Shown: piece after piece, positions 61,541 through 64,000 of the stretch | How positions within the stretch are numbered: the first letter of the stretch is position 1 | Layout of the letters: every line of letters starts with the position of its first letter | Assembly: GCF_024347415.1 (NCBI RefSeq) | Contig: NZ_AP025476.1 | Coordinates: 1,364,001 to 1,428,000 of the forward strand | Source: Vibrio crassostreae | GTDB lineage: Bacteria; Pseudomonadota; Gammaproteobacteria; Enterobacterales; Vibrionaceae | Direction of reading: 5' to 3' | Length of the DNA: 64,000 bases | Made by a program: the position numbers and the translations under genes | The notes under the pieces: model-generated | Told to the model about the DNA's origin: nothing | Databases searched by the model: none | Seen by the model: the letters and a program-made list of their open reading frames with translations, nothing else

Positions 61541-62236
61541 ATGAAAACAACGCTAGGAACCTTTTTAGCTATTTTTAGCTTTCTATTTTCAGCCCTTCTA
61601 TTTTCTAGTTATAGCCATGCTGCGGCATACGGTGTGTCAGTAGCTTGGAAAACCGATGACGCTCAAGCGGTATTTGAGGCAATGCCGCATCAGAAAAAAG
61701 CATTTGCTAACTTAATTGATGCGGGCTTAGTCCACGACATGTTCGTATCTGAAAGCTTTATCGGAGATAAGAAATTTCCGATCATCAAGTTTGTGATTGA
61801 AGCGGATAGCGAACAACACGTTCGAGAGTTGATTGGTAACTTACCATTCCAATTTAAAGATCTTGTAGAGGTGACTGAAATTAGAGACATCGGTAATAAG
61901 TGGTTAAACACTGAAGTCGCTTTCAAAAACTACGCAGTTGAACTCGCTTGGAAAGAGCCAGAGAATCAATTCATTGTCGACGAGATTATTAGCCAAGATT
62001 TACAAATGGTTGTCGATTGGAGCGCTCAAGGCGTGATTACTTCTGCTTATTTAAAACATCAAGAAATAGCACAAGAGAAACCAAACCAAAAAGCGATGAT
62101 TAGGCCAATCTACTCAATGGCAATATTGGCTAAAAACGAAGCACAAGCACGCAAAGTTGCCAATCAGTTGAATGCAGTAAAGCTAGGCTTTGCTGAAGTC
62201 ATGGTCAGTGAGCTGGGCTTTAAACTAGATCTATAG
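61541..62236 (+). CDS. Secreted protein with two ferredoxin-like repeats
   Basis: A 231-residue protein with a signal peptide ending near residue 28 (SSYSHAAA). The mature part seems to consist of two similar halves, AYGVSVAWKTDDAQAVFEAM (about 29-48) and NYAVELAWKEPENQFIVDEI (about 130-149), each about 100 residues long. They look like dimeric alpha/beta-barrel domains related to the neighbouring ABM protein. It lies 15 bases after that gene, so the two form an operon. Together they could form a periplasmic binding or enzyme pair. I do not recognise a named family. Confidence 0.72.
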   Translation: MKTTLGTFLAIFSFLFSALLFSSYSHAAAYGVSVAWKTDDAQAVFEAMPHQKKAFANLIDAGLVHDMFVSESFIGDKKFPIIKFVIEADSEQHVRELIGNLPFQFKDLVEVTEIRDIGNKWLNTEVAFKNYAVELAWKEPENQFIVDEIISQDLQMVVDWSAQGVITSAYLKHQEIAQEKPNQKAMIRPIYSMAILAKNEAQARKVANQLNAVKLGFAEVMVSELGFKLDL

Positions 62237-62348
62237 AAAATAAGAATTATAAAAAATGAGAGACGTAGAAACGAGCGTTATAGATATCATTCGATGTAAC
62301 TTCGTTTCCATAGGCCTGGTTAGTTGAACTAAGAGTTAGGCCTCGTAC

Positions 62349-62395
62349 TAAGGTGAGTGAGTCTGCATGACTGACTCACCTTATCGTTGTTTTTC
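62349..62395 (+). terminator. Terminator-like hairpin after the secreted-protein operon
   Basis: AAGGTGAGT (62350-62358) pairs with ACTCACCTT (62374-62382), with more pairing inside and a T-rich stretch after. It separates this operon from the ToxR-like gene. Confidence 0.65.
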
Positions 62396-62457
62396 TTGTT
62401 ACTTGCTGAACTTATATTTGGCTTAATTATTGGCTAAACTTATCACCATTCTTTTCT

Positions 62458-63345
62458 ATGTATGGTTTGGCATTAGCTCGACCAAACCAACACCTTTTTG
62501 ATGACCTTTTTATTTATGAACACCTCGCCGAAATGAACGCCAGTAGCCCTGAAAAAATCATCTTAGACGCCTCGGGTATCGAGTTGGTTAACAACACACT
62601 CATTGATTCGGAATCTGGTAAGCGGGTCACCTTATCCCCCTCAGAAGGCCTGATTCTTGAACATCTAGTTAAGAACAGCCCAAAAGCCGTTGGTCGAGAC
62701 TTTTTACTTGAGCATTGCTGGCCGGGCAGGGTTGTGACGGGCAGTTCACTTAATGTCGCGGTGAAGAATCTTCGCACGGCATTAAATTCGTTTGAGTGTG
62801 ATTGCAAAATCTTAACGGTGCAAAAGGAAGGGTACAGTTTTAGCCGACCTCAACAGCTCGGTGGTTACCTATTAACACCCACTTCAGCTATTCAAGTTGA
62901 AGTGATTGACGAAACCTCTGCTTCAAAGAGCTCGAGTACTGAACGCGGCAACAATGAACATGAGCCTGTCTTAACGAAGCAACCGTACTCTTATAAACAA
63001 CGTCAGGTGCAGTACTTTATCGCGCGTCATCGCTCTCGTATCGCAGGAATATTAGTCAGCGCGTTTCTTCTTATGCTGTTTTATCAATTTGCTTTTTTTA
63101 TGGATAAGACCAGCTATCGCGGCATGGATGTTTATCACGACAGTTTGAATTTTGATCAAGAACTGTTAACCGAGCTGAATAGCGTGTCAGAACTCGGTGT
63201 TGATTCTCTCTACTTACATCGCATTGGCGTTGGATGTCAGAACATTCAAGCCGTTGCTTTGATAAACGGGCGTTGGAAAGAGATGAGCCATCAGTTTAAA
63301 TCGCTCTCATGTGATGAAGACGATGAGCGAGGACAATCGATATGA
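62458..63345 (+). CDS. ToxR-like membrane-bound transcriptional regulator
   Basis: A 295-residue protein. A winged helix of the OmpR/ToxR type lies at about 33-130 (VTLSPSEGLILEHLVKNSPK, VKNLRTALNSFECDCKILTV, KEGYSF), then a 60-residue linker. One membrane helix lies at about 195-214 and a periplasmic tail of about 80 residues has two cysteines, C260 and C285. This is the ToxR, TcpP, CadC or VtrA layout; the two periplasmic cysteines recall ToxR. Its stop overlaps the start of a small membrane protein gene (ATGA). The start is uncertain, as an internal ATG near 62536 is possible. It is not ToxR itself, whose helical DNA-binding region differs. Target genes and signal unknown. Confidence 0.85.
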   Translation: MYGLALARPNQHLFDDLFIYEHLAEMNASSPEKIILDASGIELVNNTLIDSESGKRVTLSPSEGLILEHLVKNSPKAVGRDFLLEHCWPGRVVTGSSLNVAVKNLRTALNSFECDCKILTVQKEGYSFSRPQQLGGYLLTPTSAIQVEVIDETSASKSSSTERGNNEHEPVLTKQPYSYKQRQVQYFIARHRSRIAGILVSAFLLMLFYQFAFFMDKTSYRGMDVYHDSLNFDQELLTELNSVSELGVDSLYLHRIGVGCQNIQAVALINGRWKEMSHQFKSLSCDEDDERGQSI

Positions 63346-63779
63346 ATCGTAAGTTCTGGATGCCCATCTTATTAACGTTTTTTGTGATTCTAAATGTAGG
63401 TTTAATCTCTGGGATCGTAACCAAAAGTACCTATAAATTCTCAGCAGAGTATCCAATGGTAGGTTGGGAAAAAATCTCACTGCGATTGGAAAATGGTCGA
63501 GTTAAAATGCAGTACATTGGATACGACATCGATGGGAATGTTGTTCAAACCAAGCAGATGTTTGGTGTGTTCTTACGTTGGGGGAATCACTACTACCTTT
63601 ACCAATTGGACCAAGACCAAGCCCAAGATAAACAGGTTTTCAATATCAAGCACTTATATATTCAACAAACACAAGGCAAGCGTAGCGTTTTGGTATCAAA
63701 TCAGCGCGGCCTTTATGTGACTAAAAAGGGCACGCCGTTAGAGCTCAAAGGCATCATGCATGGCGATCGATTACGCTAA
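63342..63779 (+). CDS. ToxS/TcpH/VtrC-like periplasmic partner protein
   Basis: A 145-residue protein with one N-terminal membrane helix (about 6-26) and a periplasmic domain predicted to be mostly beta (for example AEYPMVGWEKISLRLENGRVK and WGNHYYLYQLDQ). Its start overlaps the stop of the ToxR-like gene by four bases, so the two are translationally coupled. ToxS, TcpH and VtrC are small membrane proteins with this layout next to a winged-helix partner; sequence identity is not claimed. It probably stabilises or gates the regulator, perhaps by binding a small ligand such as a bile acid or fatty acid. Confidence 0.78.
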   Translation: MNRKFWMPILLTFFVILNVGLISGIVTKSTYKFSAEYPMVGWEKISLRLENGRVKMQYIGYDIDGNVVQTKQMFGVFLRWGNHYYLYQLDQDQAQDKQVFNIKHLYIQQTQGKRSVLVSNQRGLYVTKKGTPLELKGIMHGDRLR

Positions 63780-63812
63780 TACAGAGGTTTAACGTGAGTA
63801 GAGATCGCTTGA

Positions 63813-64000
63813 TTAGCTTTTACCGAGGACGTTCAACTTAGTCTTGATAAAGTCACTGTGGTCAACGTAGAGCAGTTCTGCTGTTTTACGGATCACAGAG
63901 TCTTCGATAGGGTCAATTTCCCCGTCGGCGTGCGCCACTTCCCACATCGCTTTGATTAAATCGATTCTCACTGGTTGAGAAAGATCTCTAAGTTGAGATG
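63813..64000 (-). CDS. TerB-family protein, C-terminal part (partial)
   Basis: The reverse strand reads a C-terminal fragment of about 62 residues ending at 63813. It contains IDLIKAMWEVAHADGEIDPIED and VIRKTAELLYVDHSDF, the typical helical, acid-rich repeat of the TerB/COG4103 family, often called tellurite-resistance-like. The gene starts outside the window. The family is widespread and does not itself imply tellurite resistance. It is convergent with the ToxS-like gene. Confidence 0.8.
   Translation of the reverse strand, partial: SQLRDLSQPVRIDLIKAMWEVAHADGEIDPIEDSVIRKTAELLYVDHSDFIKTKLNVLGKS

Noticed and set aside
62458..63779. The canonical toxRS operon
   Set aside because: The regulator's DNA-binding region and the size of the small partner differ from ToxR and ToxS as I know them, and the expected htpG neighbour is not present; treated as a separate pair.
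63813..64000. Tellurite-resistance island at the right edge
   Set aside because: A TerB-like domain alone is common in housekeeping genes; no other ter genes are seen.

Overview
The window reads as ordinary chromosomal DNA of a Vibrio, most likely a marine species near the Splendidus clade. This rests on family recognition and gene order, not on a search. From memory, the order grxA - Fe-ADH - hexR - panP - lysO - HDOD - tfoX - OMP - RR/HK - serC, and later aspC - HD-GYP - asnS - sdaA - pabB - fumA - ycjXF - tyrR, is that of Vibrio chromosome 1. No rRNA, tRNA, CRISPR array, insertion sequence or prophage was found. Base composition looks even, and most convergent gene pairs are separated by clean bidirectional terminators.

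Region by region. 0-9.3 kb: end of a YbjL-type antiporter, glutaredoxin grxA, an iron alcohol dehydrogenase, the sugar-catabolism repressor hexR, the alternative aspartate decarboxylase panP, the lysine exporter lysO, an HDOD protein and the competence regulator tfoX, whose ribosome-binding site is folded into a hairpin. 9.3-19.6 kb: an outer-membrane barrel, a two-gene signalling operon (hybrid kinase with a broken receiver plus an intact receiver), a DUF945 protein, serC, an overlapping pair of periplasmic solute-binding protein and diguanylate cyclase, and an AraC regulator. 19.7-31 kb: MOSC protein, DnaQ-like exonuclease with a cNMP/CBS/DUF294 protein, a second barrel protein, aspC, an HD-GYP protein, a MocR regulator, asnS.

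31.5-46.6 kb: SulP transporter, a chemoreceptor with a periplasmic c-heme motif, an aromatic-rich leader ORF before a TyrP-like permease, sdaA and sdaC for serine use, a Nudix CoA pyrophosphatase, an H-NOX/hybrid-kinase nitric oxide sensor, pabB and class I fumarase. 46.7-52.6 kb: ycjX-ycjF-tyrR with a GNAT enzyme; a long palindrome before tyrR is both a hairpin and a TyrR-box-like site. 52.7-58.5 kb: a DUF2760-Hsp70-Hsp70 operon behind a good sigma-32 promoter match. 58.7-64 kb: CHASE-GGDEF cyclase, exonuclease, two secreted alpha/beta-barrel-like proteins, a ToxRS/VtrAC-like membrane regulator pair, and a TerB-family gene cut by the window end.

Common themes are amino acid supply (Ser, Asp, Asn, Lys, Tyr/Phe, beta-alanine) and signal input at the membrane. 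Best candidates for little-described biology are the aromatic leader ORF, the solute-binding-protein/cyclase pair, the heat-shock-type Hsp70 pair with DUF2760, and the ToxRS-like pair.
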